A DNA stretch of 64,000 nucleotides from Mesobacterium_A sp034670065 (GCA_034670065.1 JAXMOG010000002.1:744001-808000), one strand, 5' to 3'; shown: positions 53,391 to 62,398, counted from the first letter of the stretch. The notes: generated from the sequence alone by a model not told the origin. Numbers and translations are program-made.

Positions 53391-54383
53391 ATGAGCTTGC
53401 TGTCTGTTCGCGACCTGACGGTCAAATTCGCGATGCGGGACGAAACCGTTACAGCGTTGAACCGGATTTCCTTTAGCCTTGAACGCGGTGAGCGACTGGG
53501 TGTGGTGGGTGAATCCGGTGCGGGCAAGTCGATCACTGGCTTTGCCTTGATGAACTTGCTCAGCCGTCCCGGCTATATTGCGGGTGGTCAAATCCGCTTT
53601 GGTGATCAGGATATTGTTGCGTTGCCAGAACCGCAGATGCGGGCCATTCGCGGAAACCGCATGGCGATGATCTTTCAAGACCCGATGGTGACGTTGAACC
53701 CGGTGCTGACAATTGGACAGCAAATGGTGGAAACCTTGCAGGCGCACCGCAAACTCAGCGCGTCAGAGGCGCGCCACATCGCGGTTCTGAAGCTTCGCGA
53801 AGTTTATATCCCGTCTCCGGAAGAACGACTGGATCAATATCCGCATGAATTGTCGGGCGGTATGCGCCAGCGGATCGTCATTGCCATCGCCCTGTTGCTG
53901 GACCCGGAGTTGATCATCGCAGATGAGCCGACAACGGCGCTGGATGTCACTATCCAGGCCGACATAATGGAGCTGCTGCTGGAGCTGTGCCAGTCAAACA
54001 ATGTGGGGCTGATCCTAATCACCCACGATCTGGGTGTGGTCAGCCAGATGACAGAGCGCACGTTGGTTATGTATGCCGGACGGATCATTGAAACTGGCCG
54101 TACACGGGAAATCATCAACGATCCGCAGCACCCCTATACCCAAGGTCTGATCAACGCGCTGCCACAGCAAACCCCGCCGGGGGAGCGGTTAAAGCAGATT
54201 CCGGGCAATATGCCGGCTCTGACGTCTCAGCCACCGGGATGCGCGTTTAGTCCCCGTTGCGCTTTTGTGATGGATCAGTGCCGCAAGGTGCGCGCCGAGA
54301 TGATCTATTACGGACAGACAGGGGTGGCCTGCCATGAAGTTGCCCGCCAAAACGCCGAGCCCGCAAGGGAGTTGAGCGAATGA
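53391..54383 (+). CDS. Peptide ABC transporter ATP-binding protein (DppD type)
   Basis: A 330-residue ATPase. Walker A GESGAGKS, signature LSGGMRQRIVIAIALLL and Walker B LIIADEPTTALDVTIQ are complete. The C-terminal oligo_HPY domain has PPGCAFSPRCAFVMDQC with its cysteine cluster, which binds an iron-sulfur cluster in DppD/OppD relatives. I use the ATG at 53391 and not an upstream in-frame codon that would overlap the permease gene by over 100 bases. Confidence 0.94.
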   Translation: MSLLSVRDLTVKFAMRDETVTALNRISFSLERGERLGVVGESGAGKSITGFALMNLLSRPGYIAGGQIRFGDQDIVALPEPQMRAIRGNRMAMIFQDPMVTLNPVLTIGQQMVETLQAHRKLSASEARHIAVLKLREVYIPSPEERLDQYPHELSGGMRQRIVIAIALLLDPELIIADEPTTALDVTIQADIMELLLELCQSNNVGLILITHDLGVVSQMTERTLVMYAGRIIETGRTREIINDPQHPYTQGLINALPQQTPPGERLKQIPGNMPALTSQPPGCAFSPRCAFVMDQCRKVRAEMIYYGQTGVACHEVARQNAEPARELSE

Positions 54384-55414
54384 AAGACCTGAGCCACGAG
54401 AGTCATCCTCTGCTGGATGTTGTGGATCTGGAAAAACGGTTCGAGCTGGACCGAGGCTTTCTGGAAACCATTAAGTTTCGTGGTGGCCGTGTGGTCCGCG
54501 AAAAACGTGAAGTGCACGCTGTTAACAACGTATCACTGTCGGTGGCGCAGGGCGAAGCCCTGTGTGTTGTCGGAGAGTCGGGTTGTGGCAAGTCGACCGT
54601 CGCACAGCTGGTTGCGGGATTGATCGCTCCAAGCGGTGGACAAATCCACTATGGCGGGCAGCGTATCGACAACCTGTCGCGCCACGCGATGATGCCGCTG
54701 CGCAAAAAGATGCAGATGATCTTTCAGAATCCCTATGCATCTTTGAACCCGCGGATGACGATCAAGCAGGCGTTGGAAGAGCCGGTCAAATATCACAACC
54801 CGTCCCTGTCGCGCAGCGAGGTTCATGACAAGGTGGCCGAAGTCATGCGCTCTGTTGGGATCGATCCCAGCTGGTCTGCGCGGTATCCACATGAATTCTC
54901 TGGTGGGCAGCGTCAGCGTATTGCGATTGCCCGTGCTCTGACAGTTGACCCTGAATTCATCATTGCCGATGAGCCGATTTCGGCCTTGGACGTGTCAATT
55001 CAGGCTCAGGTGTTGAACCTGATGTTAGAAGCCAAGGAAGACCGTGGTCTGACGTATCTGTTTATCACTCATGACCTGAGCGTGGTTGAACATTTCGGAA
55101 CGCGGGTCGCGGTGCTGTATCTGGGCACGGTTTGCGAACTGGCAGATACCCGTACGTTGTTTGACGCGCCCAAGCACCCCTATACCAAGGCGCTGTTATC
55201 GGCGGTTCCGCAGCTGAAAGATGACAGCCCAAATCATATACGCCTGAAGGGCGAAATTCCGACGCCGATCAACTTGCCGCAAGGTTGCCCCTTTGAAAGC
55301 CGTTGCGCTTTTGCAAATGGTAGATGTGCACAAGAGCGTCCAGCGCCCATAATGCAACCAGATGGCAGCCAAGTGGCCTGCCATGCGGTAGAAGAAGGCC
55401 GACTGGACGCTTAG
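54380..55414 (+). CDS. Peptide ABC transporter ATP-binding protein (DppF type)
   Basis: A 344-residue ATPase, partner of the DppD-type subunit. Walker A is GESGCGKST, the signature FSGGQRQRIAIARAL and Walker B FIIADEPISALDVSIQ. The oligo_HPY tail ends with LPQGCPFESRCAFANGRC. Start and previous stop overlap (ATGA). With it the uptake system is complete: one receptor, two permeases and two ATPases. Confidence 0.94.
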   Translation: MKDLSHESHPLLDVVDLEKRFELDRGFLETIKFRGGRVVREKREVHAVNNVSLSVAQGEALCVVGESGCGKSTVAQLVAGLIAPSGGQIHYGGQRIDNLSRHAMMPLRKKMQMIFQNPYASLNPRMTIKQALEEPVKYHNPSLSRSEVHDKVAEVMRSVGIDPSWSARYPHEFSGGQRQRIAIARALTVDPEFIIADEPISALDVSIQAQVLNLMLEAKEDRGLTYLFITHDLSVVEHFGTRVAVLYLGTVCELADTRTLFDAPKHPYTKALLSAVPQLKDDSPNHIRLKGEIPTPINLPQGCPFESRCAFANGRCAQERPAPIMQPDGSQVACHAVEEGRLDA

Positions 55415-55440
55415 CGCAAGCTGAGTGGACGGATGGACGG

Positions 55441-56370
55441 GTGCAATTGGACATCATCTGGCTGAGAGATTTTGAGGCGTTGACGGTGCACAAGAGTTTC
55501 TCTCGTGCGGCCGAGGAACGGCATGTCAGCCAGCCTGCGTTCTCACGTCGAATTCGTGCGCTGGAAGATGCGGTTGGGGTGAAGCTGATCAACCGTCAGA
55601 CCTTGCCGCTGTCATTGACCCCGGCCGGTGAGGTTTTCCTGTCAGAAGCCAAGATCATCCTAAGCACCTATTCAGGGGCAATCGAACGGTGTCAGGCGGT
55701 AGAAGCGGCGGGGAACAATGTGATCCGCTTTGCCTCGCCACAGTCGCTGTACATGACGCATTTCAAGACCCGGATTGCGCCCATGGTGCAGGACGGCGAA
55801 TTGGACATTGACCTGAACTCCACCAGCTGGGGCGCGGATCAGTTCGTGTCGGCCCTACAGCAGGGCTATTGCGATGTGATCCTGACCTATTGGCACGACA
55901 GCATGTCTTTCTTGTCACCGTTAGAGGTGAGCAAATGCGAATACCTGACCCTGACAACGGATGAATTTGTGCCGGTGTCCAAGACTGGCCCAGACGGGCG
56001 GGCGATCTTTGAGTTGGGGGCAGGCGGCAAAAAACCGATCCCGCTTTTGTCCTATGGGTCGGCATCTGCCCTGCGGGCGGTTCTGGACCATATTCTGAGC
56101 CAGCAGATCAATCCGCTGAATGTGTTGGTTGTAAATCAGAACTCGCTGTCCAATTCGGTCAAGGCGATGATCCTGGAAGGGTTTGGCCTGGGGTGGCTGC
56201 CGCGCACACTATGTGCGGATGAGTTGGCCGATGGGCGTTTGACAATTGCCGGTGGTGAAGAGTTTCAGACCAAAGTTCAGATTCGACTGTATCGGCAGGC
56301 CACCAGCCGCAAACCCACGTTGCGGTTGCTGTGGACCAAACTGGCGCAACTGTCGGAAGATGTCGGTTAA
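55441..56370 (+). CDS. LysR family transcriptional regulator
   Basis: A 309-residue regulator. The N-terminal winged helix is WLRDFEALTVHKSFSRAAEE followed by HVSQPAFSRRIRALEDAVG, and the rest is the LysR substrate-binding domain. The start is a GTG at 55441 behind GGACGG. It lies 26 bases after the last uptake gene in the same direction, so it is probably co-transcribed and may control the uptake operon. The inverted repeats upstream of the operon are candidate binding sites; this is inference. Confidence 0.9.
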   Translation: MQLDIIWLRDFEALTVHKSFSRAAEERHVSQPAFSRRIRALEDAVGVKLINRQTLPLSLTPAGEVFLSEAKIILSTYSGAIERCQAVEAAGNNVIRFASPQSLYMTHFKTRIAPMVQDGELDIDLNSTSWGADQFVSALQQGYCDVILTYWHDSMSFLSPLEVSKCEYLTLTTDEFVPVSKTGPDGRAIFELGAGGKKPIPLLSYGSASALRAVLDHILSQQINPLNVLVVNQNSLSNSVKAMILEGFGLGWLPRTLCADELADGRLTIAGGEEFQTKVQIRLYRQATSRKPTLRLLWTKLAQLSEDVG

Positions 56371-56408
56371 AGCGCATCCTTGATCTGAAGCGTGCTGGAA
56401 CGGCCCCG

Positions 56409-56894
56409 TCAATGATGGATAACCTCGAAGCCCTCAGCATCCGTTGGTGGAACGAAATGCGCGGTGAAGCGGCGAAACTGTTCCTCGGTCGCGGCAAAGG
56501 CGTGTTCCCCTTCAAGGTTGCGTGCTAGAAGGCGCTGAAGGCAAACGTCGTCAGACACGTTGAGGACGTGCATCTGATGAGGCGCGTCGCTTTTCTCGAC
56601 AACCTCACGCATCCACGCTCTCTGTGCGACGGTGTTCGCGGGGAAATCCAAAACGACAGAAACGCCAGCTTTGAGCAGTGCCAAAACATGGGGCGCCATG
56701 ATCGATTGCAGCTTTGTTGAGCGACGCAGATAGTCTGCACGGGTTGCCATCTGGTCCGAGAAGAGCGCAGCCAGCCAAGCATCCTCGGCAATGATGACTG
56801 TGTCCGGCGCGCGGCCAAGATCTGCGGCAAGGCTCGATTTACCAGAGGCGATTTTTCCGCACAGCAGGTGAAGGGTGGGGGTGTGTTTTTGCAT
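56409..56894 (-). CDS. Small P-loop ATPase/kinase of the AAA_33 type
   Basis: A 161-residue P-loop protein similar to small ATP-dependent kinases. Walker A is CGKIASGKSSLAAD, then IIAEDAWLAALF (possible substrate-binding region), VSVVLDFPANTVAQR (Walker B-like, Asp) and LARNLEGEHAFAATEEQF. It probably phosphorylates a small molecule; zeta-toxin-like or chloramphenicol-phosphotransferase-like alternatives exist, but no antitoxin gene is adjacent. AAGGGAG precedes the ATG at 56894. It is the last gene of the operon that starts with the NmrA-like gene. Confidence 0.8.
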   Translation of the reverse strand: MQKHTPTLHLLCGKIASGKSSLAADLGRAPDTVIIAEDAWLAALFSDQMATRADYLRRSTKLQSIMAPHVLALLKAGVSVVLDFPANTVAQRAWMREVVEKSDAPHQMHVLNVSDDVCLQRLLARNLEGEHAFAATEEQFRRFTAHFVPPTDAEGFEVIHH

Positions 56895-56960
56895 GTTGGA
56901 ACTCCCTTCGGCAGTTGATGCGATGGAACGGCCGCCCGAAGAACGGCGACCGCTCAAAGC

Positions 56961-57470
56961 TCAGGCAAGGCGTGGCTGTGCCTGTGTAAGCCAGATCAAC
57001 CCAAAGAGCGTCAAGCCTGCCGCCATTGCACAGGCAACCGTGCGAACTGTGTTCCAGGTTGTCCAACGCGGCAAGTAGGTGCTGTTCCAGTAGTCGCGGG
57101 TCGTTTCTGCGGTCAGCTCCATACCGGCCAAGGCTTCGTTCATCGGAACGTTGAAAAACACAGTCACGGCGAAGCAACCGACCAGATAGACAAGAGCGCC
57201 AAGCAAGATGAGCGTGCCAGGGCCGCTGGAGATGTTCATGGCGCTGTAGATCACGACAAAGACCGAGACAGCCGCCATTCCAAGGAAGAGCGCCATGAAG
57301 ATCCAGCGAAAGACTTCGCGGTTGATGACCTGCATCGCTTCAACACCGCCCGCACCACCCGTATGGGCGAGAGAGCGCATGATGAAATCTGAAAACGCGA
57401 GGAAAACACCGCCTACGAAAGCGTAAGCAAGGATCGAGAGTTGAAGGAGGATAAAGACATAAGGTGACAT
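56961..57470 (-). CDS. DUF1772 domain membrane protein (anthrone oxygenase-like)
   Basis: A 169-residue membrane protein with four hydrophobic helices. The family block VFFNVPMNEALA lies after the third helix, and YWNSTYLPRWTTWNTVRTVA precedes the last. Relatives are anthrone oxygenases of polyketide pathways and many proteins with unknown substrate. I use the ATG at 57470. Its neighbours on the strand are DUF4345 (58 bases upstream) and the P-loop kinase (66 bases downstream). Confidence 0.85.
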   Translation of the reverse strand: MSPYVFILLQLSILAYAFVGGVFLAFSDFIMRSLAHTGGAGGVEAMQVINREVFRWIFMALFLGMAAVSVFVVIYSAMNISSGPGTLILLGALVYLVGCFAVTVFFNVPMNEALAGMELTAETTRDYWNSTYLPRWTTWNTVRTVACAMAAGLTLFGLIWLTQAQPRLA

Positions 57471-57528
57471 GGGGAAATCCTGTGGTTGGGGCGACGGTCC
57501 GCAGCACGCGTGTGCCGTCGCCAGAAAA

Positions 57529-57957
57529 TCAGTGAATGTTGCGCACAGATGAAAGGCTGGTGCCGACCAGACCGAGGCGTCGGCTGAAGGCAACAACACA
57601 AAGCGCTGCGACTGCCAGTTCGAAGACAAGTGCGCCGATGATCCCGCCTGACGGCATTCCATCGAAGGCCAGACCCAACAGGCGACCTGCCGGGAAAGCC
57701 ACGAAGACGACCATCGCCACTGCGGCAGAAACAGGAACAAGCGCCGCGCGCCAGATGCCGGCCAGCATCAAAATACCAAATACTGCCAGCCCCGCGGCTG
57801 GTGCCCGCAATTCGCTAAGAAGGCTCGCATCATTGCCGAGGGAAATGCCATAGCTGGCGAAAAAGCTGTGCGGTGTCGCTAGGATCATGCCGCCAATACC
57901 GACGGCGGTCAGCCCGGAGACACCCAGGGCGATCTTTTCTAAAATGGTCAGAGACAT
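57529..57957 (-). CDS. DUF4345 family membrane protein
   Basis: A 142-residue protein with four hydrophobic helices. Its length, the short first helix (LEKIALGVSGLTAVGIGGMI) and the helix pair with AFPAGRLLGLAFDGMP match DUF4345. Function is unknown. The ATG at 57957 is used; a TTG 15 bases upstream fits less well. It lies 30 bases after the NmrA-like gene and so belongs to its operon. Confidence 0.8.
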   Translation of the reverse strand: MSLTILEKIALGVSGLTAVGIGGMILATPHSFFASYGISLGNDASLLSELRAPAAGLAVFGILMLAGIWRAALVPVSAAVAMVVFVAFPAGRLLGLAFDGMPSGGIIGALVFELAVAALCVVAFSRRLGLVGTSLSSVRNIH

Positions 57958-57987
57958 GGGAATATCTTTCAATGTTGAGGCCTGAAA

Positions 57988-58815
57988 TCAGGCGGCAGCG
58001 TTCCAAGCGCCCCAAGAGGCCGCACCAGATGCAAATTCAGTGAAGTCACGAGGCTTACGGCCAAGGGCACGCTCGACGCCGTCGGATGTATGGGCGTTGC
58101 GCCCGTCCAGGGTTTCGCGGGCGATGGCGGTAAAGACATCTGCGACGAAACTTCCACCAGACGCGGCAACGTTGGCGTGAAAGTCCTCAAAAGAGATCGG
58201 GATATGCTGAATTGGGCGACCGGTTGCCTGTGTAAGAACATCGGCCATTTCGGCAAAGGTCATCAGGCGCGGACCAGTCACTTCATATAGCGCGCCCTTG
58301 TGGCCATCTTCGGTCAGCGCCGCGACAACAACATCGGCGATGTCGTCAATGTCGATGATCGGCTCGGCGATATTGCCGCCGGGCATTGGCAGGATACCGG
58401 CAAGGATCGGATCGCGCAGGTAGCCTTCGCTGAAGTTCTGGGCGAACCAAGCGGAGCGGACGATCGTATAGTCGATGCCAGAGTTTCGGACGATCTCTTC
58501 GCCAAGGCGGGCATGGTGCTCTCCGCGACCAGACAGCAGGACGATGTGTTGCAGCCTGCTGGCGGCAGCGACTTTGGTGAACGCCTCAAGCTTTTCAACG
58601 GCGCCGGGGAAGGCCAGATCGGGGAAGTATGTGACATAAGCCTTTGCGACACCGCTCAATGCGGTTGCCCAGGTGGCCGGATTTTCCCAATCAAAGGGAA
58701 TAGCAGCGCCGCGTGAGCCGTGGCGGACAGTGGCACCGGCTGCTTCCAGCTTGGCTGCAACGCGCGCGCCGGTCTTTCCTGTGGCACCTACGACGAGGAT
58801 GGGTTGGGTTTGCAT
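57988..58815 (-). CDS. NmrA-like NAD(P)-binding reductase (atypical SDR)
   Basis: A 275-residue Rossmann protein. The glycine motif is VVGATGKTGARVAAKL near the N-terminus, followed by IVLLSGRGEHHA, YTIVRSAWFAQNFSE and DIDDIADVVVAAL. This is the NmrA/azoreductase-type subgroup without the YxxxK site, so it may act as an NAD(P)H-dependent reductase or a redox sensor. Two ATGs are available; the one at 58815 has AAGGAG at the right distance. It is the first gene of a four-gene operon. Confidence 0.9.
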   Translation of the reverse strand: MQTQPILVVGATGKTGARVAAKLEAAGATVRHGSRGAAIPFDWENPATWATALSGVAKAYVTYFPDLAFPGAVEKLEAFTKVAAASRLQHIVLLSGRGEHHARLGEEIVRNSGIDYTIVRSAWFAQNFSEGYLRDPILAGILPMPGGNIAEPIIDIDDIADVVVAALTEDGHKGALYEVTGPRLMTFAEMADVLTQATGRPIQHIPISFEDFHANVAASGGSFVADVFTAIARETLDGRNAHTSDGVERALGRKPRDFTEFASGAASWGAWNAAA

Positions 58816-59016
58816 GGTCATCTCCTTGGTTGAATTTGATGACCTAGAGCTACGCCAGTGCGGGCATTTAATATTGACACTGCCTGCCAAGGATTTGACC
58901 GAAATCGCCAAAAAGCGCGTCTTAGGACAAAGGAAGGAAAAAATGCCCTATGACACTACATGCGATGGCGATAGAGATGGCTGCATGCATATCACGACCG
59001 CACAAGCAGCGCCGCG

Positions 59017-60015
59017 ATGGGCGCTGTAACATCACTCTTTGCACGCAAGATGGTCGCCGCTGCGGGGGCTGACATCGACGCGAAATCGACGCTTGCCAGT
59101 GTGGGCATCGATCATGATGCGCCGTGGGATCCAAAAGCAATGATCCCGGCCGAAACGTATTACGACATGCTGGAAACTATGGCCGAGACCATAGATGTGA
59201 CAGAGCTTCCGATCCATGTCGGAGCCTCTATGAGGTGCGATGAATACGGGGCGCTTGGCCTTGCGTGGAAGGCGGCACCAACCCTTTTGGCATCTTGCTC
59301 GCGCGTTGAGCGCTATGCCCGTTTGTGGACTGACGTGGTGTCCTACGAATTAAGGGAGGATCCGCAAGGAATCCTGTTCATTCTACACCGCCCTGGGGCG
59401 CGGCGTCTGGGAATGCGGCTTTCGAATGAGGCGACACTGGCAAGCGCCGTGGCTCTGTCTCGGCAGGTTTGCCCTGTTCCCTTCTCTCCGGTTCAGGTCT
59501 TTGTGCAGCATGGGGCACCGAAATCGAAAGCCTTTCATGAGGCATGGTTTGGCTGCCCTGTGACGTTTGACGCGAAAATGGATGCAATTCTGATCTCGCA
59601 CGAGGCCATGGAACGGGCCAATATCCTCGGTGATGAGGGGATATCGCGCTATTTGATGTCGCATCTTGATGCAGAACTTGCCGATGTCTCTTCGCGGCCG
59701 CCTGTGGTTGGTCAGGCAAAGGATGCAATTGCGCAAGCCTTAAGCGAGGGCACGCCACGAATGACCGACATCGCCAAAGATCTTGGCCTAAGTGCGCGCT
59801 CCTTTCACCGCCGACTGTCAGAGCATGGTCTAAGTTTCCAAACTCTGACGGAAGAAACGCGCCGCGAGCTTGCAGAGGGGCTCTTGCGCGAAGAACAGTA
59901 TTCATTGGCCGAAGTGGCCTTTCTAACCGGGTTCTCAGAGCAAAGCTCATTTACACGTGCCTTCAAGCGCTGGCTTGGAACCACACCGGCAAGCTATCGC
60001 AAGACGCTTACTTAG
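59017..60015 (+). CDS. AraC family transcriptional regulator
   Basis: A 332-residue regulator. An Arabinose_bd-type sensor (about residues 10-200) precedes a C-terminal double helix-turn-helix, TDIAKDLGLSARSFHRRLSE and LAEVAFLTGFSEQSSFTRAF, ending in RWLGTTPASYRK. It is divergent from the NmrA-like operon, with about 200 bases between, and probably activates it. The effector is unknown. The 324 bases after it carry no gene. Confidence 0.92.
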   Translation: MGAVTSLFARKMVAAAGADIDAKSTLASVGIDHDAPWDPKAMIPAETYYDMLETMAETIDVTELPIHVGASMRCDEYGALGLAWKAAPTLLASCSRVERYARLWTDVVSYELREDPQGILFILHRPGARRLGMRLSNEATLASAVALSRQVCPVPFSPVQVFVQHGAPKSKAFHEAWFGCPVTFDAKMDAILISHEAMERANILGDEGISRYLMSHLDAELADVSSRPPVVGQAKDAIAQALSEGTPRMTDIAKDLGLSARSFHRRLSEHGLSFQTLTEETRRELAEGLLREEQYSLAEVAFLTGFSEQSSFTRAFKRWLGTTPASYRKTLT

Positions 60016-60338
60016 CGCCGGGCTATTGTAGACGATCACCAATGCAGTGTTCCTTAGACTGCTGCGTTTTGCCGGTTTCCGGCAGCTCCTAGGGCAGCCA
60101 TATCGCAGGGTGGTTTCGGCGGTTCAGCAAGGCAAAGCGGCGCGATTAGCACATCCGCGCCGTTGCACGTTTGTGTTCTGGATTTCTGACGCAACGCCAC
60201 ACCGTGGTGATTGCGGGGAGCGAGAAACCCTCTCTTGTAAAATTAACCTACAACTCTGCCTTTGACGCTGATGATGGGCGGTGAGGGTGGTGAAGGCAGT
60301 GATACCTCGAATATAGTTCGATTTCGGACTTGATTTAT
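60016..60338. other. Intergenic region after the AraC gene
   Basis: No convincing reading frame, no clear terminator and no repeat seen. It leads into the operator region of the nitroreductase gene. Confidence 0.5.
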
Positions 60339-60372
60339 GTACGGTATCGTACTAAGTAATGCGATATCGTAT
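60339..60372. promoter_or_regulatory. Twin palindromic operator before the nitroreductase-MarR pair
   Basis: Two 14-base near-palindromes, 60339-60352 and 60359-60372, start 20 bases apart, two helical turns. Each departs from the consensus RTACGATATCGTAY in one pair of positions. They lie 16 bases before the ATG of the nitroreductase-like gene. A TTGATT hexamer at 60330-60335 may be the -35 box. Binding by the MarR regulator encoded two genes on is the natural reading, but unproven. Confidence 0.75.
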
Positions 60373-60387
60373 TAATGGAGTTCTGCA

Positions 60388-61494
60388 ATGACACTTTCGA
60401 GACGTAAAATGATTGGCTTAATCGGCGGCGGCGTGGTGTTGGCCGCAACGGCTTCGGCGGGTGGTTTTCTGGCAACCCGTCGGCCAACCCGCGCATTGGC
60501 GCCTTGGTCATCCGCCGGGAACTATTCTGAACCCCGGATGCGCGCGTTGTCCTATGCGATCCTTGCCCCGAACCCGCACAACAGGCAGCCGTGGGTCGCT
60601 GAATTGAAGGGCGAAGATCAGCTGATTATTCATCGGGACAAAACGCGCAACCTGCCAGCGACAGATCCGTTCGATCGTCAATTAACAATTGGAATGGGCT
60701 GCTTTCTGGAGCTTTTGCGCATGGCGGCAGCCGAGGATGGATACTCCCTGCAGACCGACCTGTTTCCGCAAGGTGATGACGGCCCAGTCGCGACAATCCA
60801 GTTTGCAACAGGAGGCCAGAAGGACCCGTTGTTTGCGCATGTGTTTGACCGGCACACCAATCGAAACGGCTTTGAAGATCGCGGGTTAGAGCCTGACGCG
60901 CAGGCGGCCTTGGCCGAATTTGCAACGATCAAAAGCGCCCAATCCGAAGTTGCGGTGTTGCGAAACTTGACATGGGAAGCAATGGAAATTGAACTGACAA
61001 CCCGGCATCTTATGAAGGAAACCGTTGATCTGATGCGTCTGGGGAAAACCGAAATCGAAGCCAACCCCGATGGCATTGCGCTGGGCGGCCCGTTTTTGGA
61101 AAGCTTGAAACTGGTTGGGATGCTGCGGCGTGAAGATCAACTTGACCCTACCAGCACCGGCTTCAAGCAATCGTCTGACATGATAAAAAAAGCGATGAAG
61201 GCCACCAATGCCTATGCGGTTGTGACCAGCAAGGGCAACAGTCGGGTTCATCAAATCGACGCGGGGCGCGATTGGCTTAGATTGCAGCTGGCCGCGACAG
61301 GGCTGGGACTGGCAATGCAACCGGTTAGTCAGTCTCTGCAAGAATATCCCGAGATGAAGGCGCAATACGCAAAGGTCCATGAATTGCTGGCCGAGCCCGG
61401 CGAAACGGTTCAAATGCTTGGGCGTATCGGCTACGGTCCAGCCATAGATGCCAGCCCACGCTGGCCGTTGGAGACACGTATCGCGCATGGCTGA
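60388..61494 (+). CDS. Nitroreductase family protein with twin-arginine signal (Acg-like)
   Basis: A 368-residue FMN-type oxidoreductase similar to the Acg group. The N-terminus SRRKMIGLIGGG with a hydrophobic stretch is a twin-arginine export signal. The flavin segment is AILAPNPHNRQPWVAEL, followed by MGCFLELLRMAAAEDGY and QLAATGLGLAMQPVSQSL. It would reduce nitro or quinone compounds in the periplasm or bind flavin as a storage protein. The ATG follows ATGGAG; the downstream marR gene overlaps its end by eight bases. Confidence 0.85.
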   Translation: MTLSRRKMIGLIGGGVVLAATASAGGFLATRRPTRALAPWSSAGNYSEPRMRALSYAILAPNPHNRQPWVAELKGEDQLIIHRDKTRNLPATDPFDRQLTIGMGCFLELLRMAAAEDGYSLQTDLFPQGDDGPVATIQFATGGQKDPLFAHVFDRHTNRNGFEDRGLEPDAQAALAEFATIKSAQSEVAVLRNLTWEAMEIELTTRHLMKETVDLMRLGKTEIEANPDGIALGGPFLESLKLVGMLRREDQLDPTSTGFKQSSDMIKKAMKATNAYAVVTSKGNSRVHQIDAGRDWLRLQLAATGLGLAMQPVSQSLQEYPEMKAQYAKVHELLAEPGETVQMLGRIGYGPAIDASPRWPLETRIAHG

Positions 61495-61942
61495 AGACAA
61501 CCCTGGTCCCTATTTCGCACTGCTCTACGAAGTGGGGATCATCAATCAGATCAGTACGGCGTTTTTGGAAACGCGCCTGCCGAAAGGTTTGTTAGTCTCG
61601 CACTTCGGCGTGGTCAGTCATTTGATCCGGGTTGATGATGGCGCCACGCCATTGGAACTGGCGCGCGCCTTTCAGGTGCCTAAAACCACAATGACGCACA
61701 CTTTGGCCGGGTTGGAAAAGCACGGGTTTGTCGAGATGCGGCCAAACCCGAATGACAAGCGGTCAAAGCAGGTTTGGCTTACGCCAGCCGGACGGCAATT
61801 TCGCGACGAGGCTATTGTGGAAATGGCCCCTTTGATTGGAGCGTTGAAGGAAAGGTTTTCGCCAGACCGGGTTGCCGGGATGCTGCCCGAGTTAAGCGAA
61901 TTTCGTGCTGTGTTGGATCAGTTGCGAAATGAGATGAAGTAA
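61487..61942 (+). CDS. MarR family transcriptional regulator
   Basis: A 151-residue winged-helix dimer. The recognition region is TPLELARAFQVPKTTMTHTL followed by the wing EMRPNPNDKRSKQVWLTPAG. It overlaps the nitroreductase gene by eight bases, so the pair is co-translated. It likely represses the pair by binding the twin palindromes at 60339-60372 and is released by a phenolic or oxidant ligand; this is inferred from the family. Confidence 0.92.
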   Translation: MAEDNPGPYFALLYEVGIINQISTAFLETRLPKGLLVSHFGVVSHLIRVDDGATPLELARAFQVPKTTMTHTLAGLEKHGFVEMRPNPNDKRSKQVWLTPAGRQFRDEAIVEMAPLIGALKERFSPDRVAGMLPELSEFRAVLDQLRNEMK

Positions 61943-62250
61943 CGGCTTGGCGCGACCTGCGCGTTCCGGCTTCGTCTGCGTCGCAATGCAGAGTGTCGTG
62001 CCTGTCTGAAACTTTGCTGCGCAGGCATAGTCAAGGTTGGCCATGGTCCACTGTCCATAGGGCAAAGCGTCGGAATTTTGGGCGGTATCCCAGCCTGCCA
62101 ACCCGTTAAACACGTTGAAGCAATCGGGTGACCTATTGGCCGGTCGTCTGCGAACCGACACGAGAGATTCGCAAGTCGCGCCAAACACCCAGAGAAAGTG
62201 GGCGTGAGGGACCAAGCTTTTTGAGAATCGGTGCGGGGAGGAAGGTTTCA
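61943..62250. other. Intergenic region between marR and tRNA-Glu (left part)
   Basis: No gene I can support. A minus-strand frame across 61892-62215 overlaps the end of marR and shows no family motif; it could be a gene remnant. No terminator was identified for marR. Confidence 0.45.
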
Positions 62251-62268
62251 GTGTTCCGCGCGGAACAC
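62251..62268. repeat. Perfect 18-bp palindrome
   Basis: GTGTTCCGCGCGGAACAC is its own reverse complement with no central loop. The 14-bp core GTTCCGCGCGGAAC has the form of chromosomal parS sites (core GTTTCACGTGAAAC), differing by two symmetrical base pairs. It may instead be a site for a dimeric regulator. It lies 56 bases from the 3' end of the tRNA-Glu gene. Confidence 0.7.
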
Positions 62269-62323
62269 GCTTGATACGCTTCAGTTCCCAAACACTAAGG
62301 AAACATTTTCTTTGGGAGGGAAG

Positions 62324-62398
62324 TGGCAGCCCGTAGGGGAATCGAACCCCTCTTTCCAGGTTGAAAACCTGGCGTCCTAACCGATAGACGAACGGGCC
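62324..62398 (-). tRNA. tRNA-Glu (anticodon TTC)
   Basis: A 75-base cloverleaf with the 3' CCA encoded. The acceptor arm pairs GGCCCGT with ACGGGCT, with a G1-U72 wobble, then discriminator G. The anticodon stem-loop CAGGTTTTCAACCTG displays TTC, and the T arm is GAGGGGTTCGATTCCCCT. Transcribed toward the palindrome at 62251. Confidence 0.97.

Noticed and set aside
56409..56894. Zeta toxin of a toxin-antitoxin pair
   Set aside because: The P-loop is similar, but no antitoxin gene is adjacent and the gene sits at the end of a metabolic-type operon.
61892..62215. 107-codon minus-strand frame after marR
   Set aside because: It overlaps the end of marR and has no recognisable domain or ribosome site; a decayed gene cannot be excluded.
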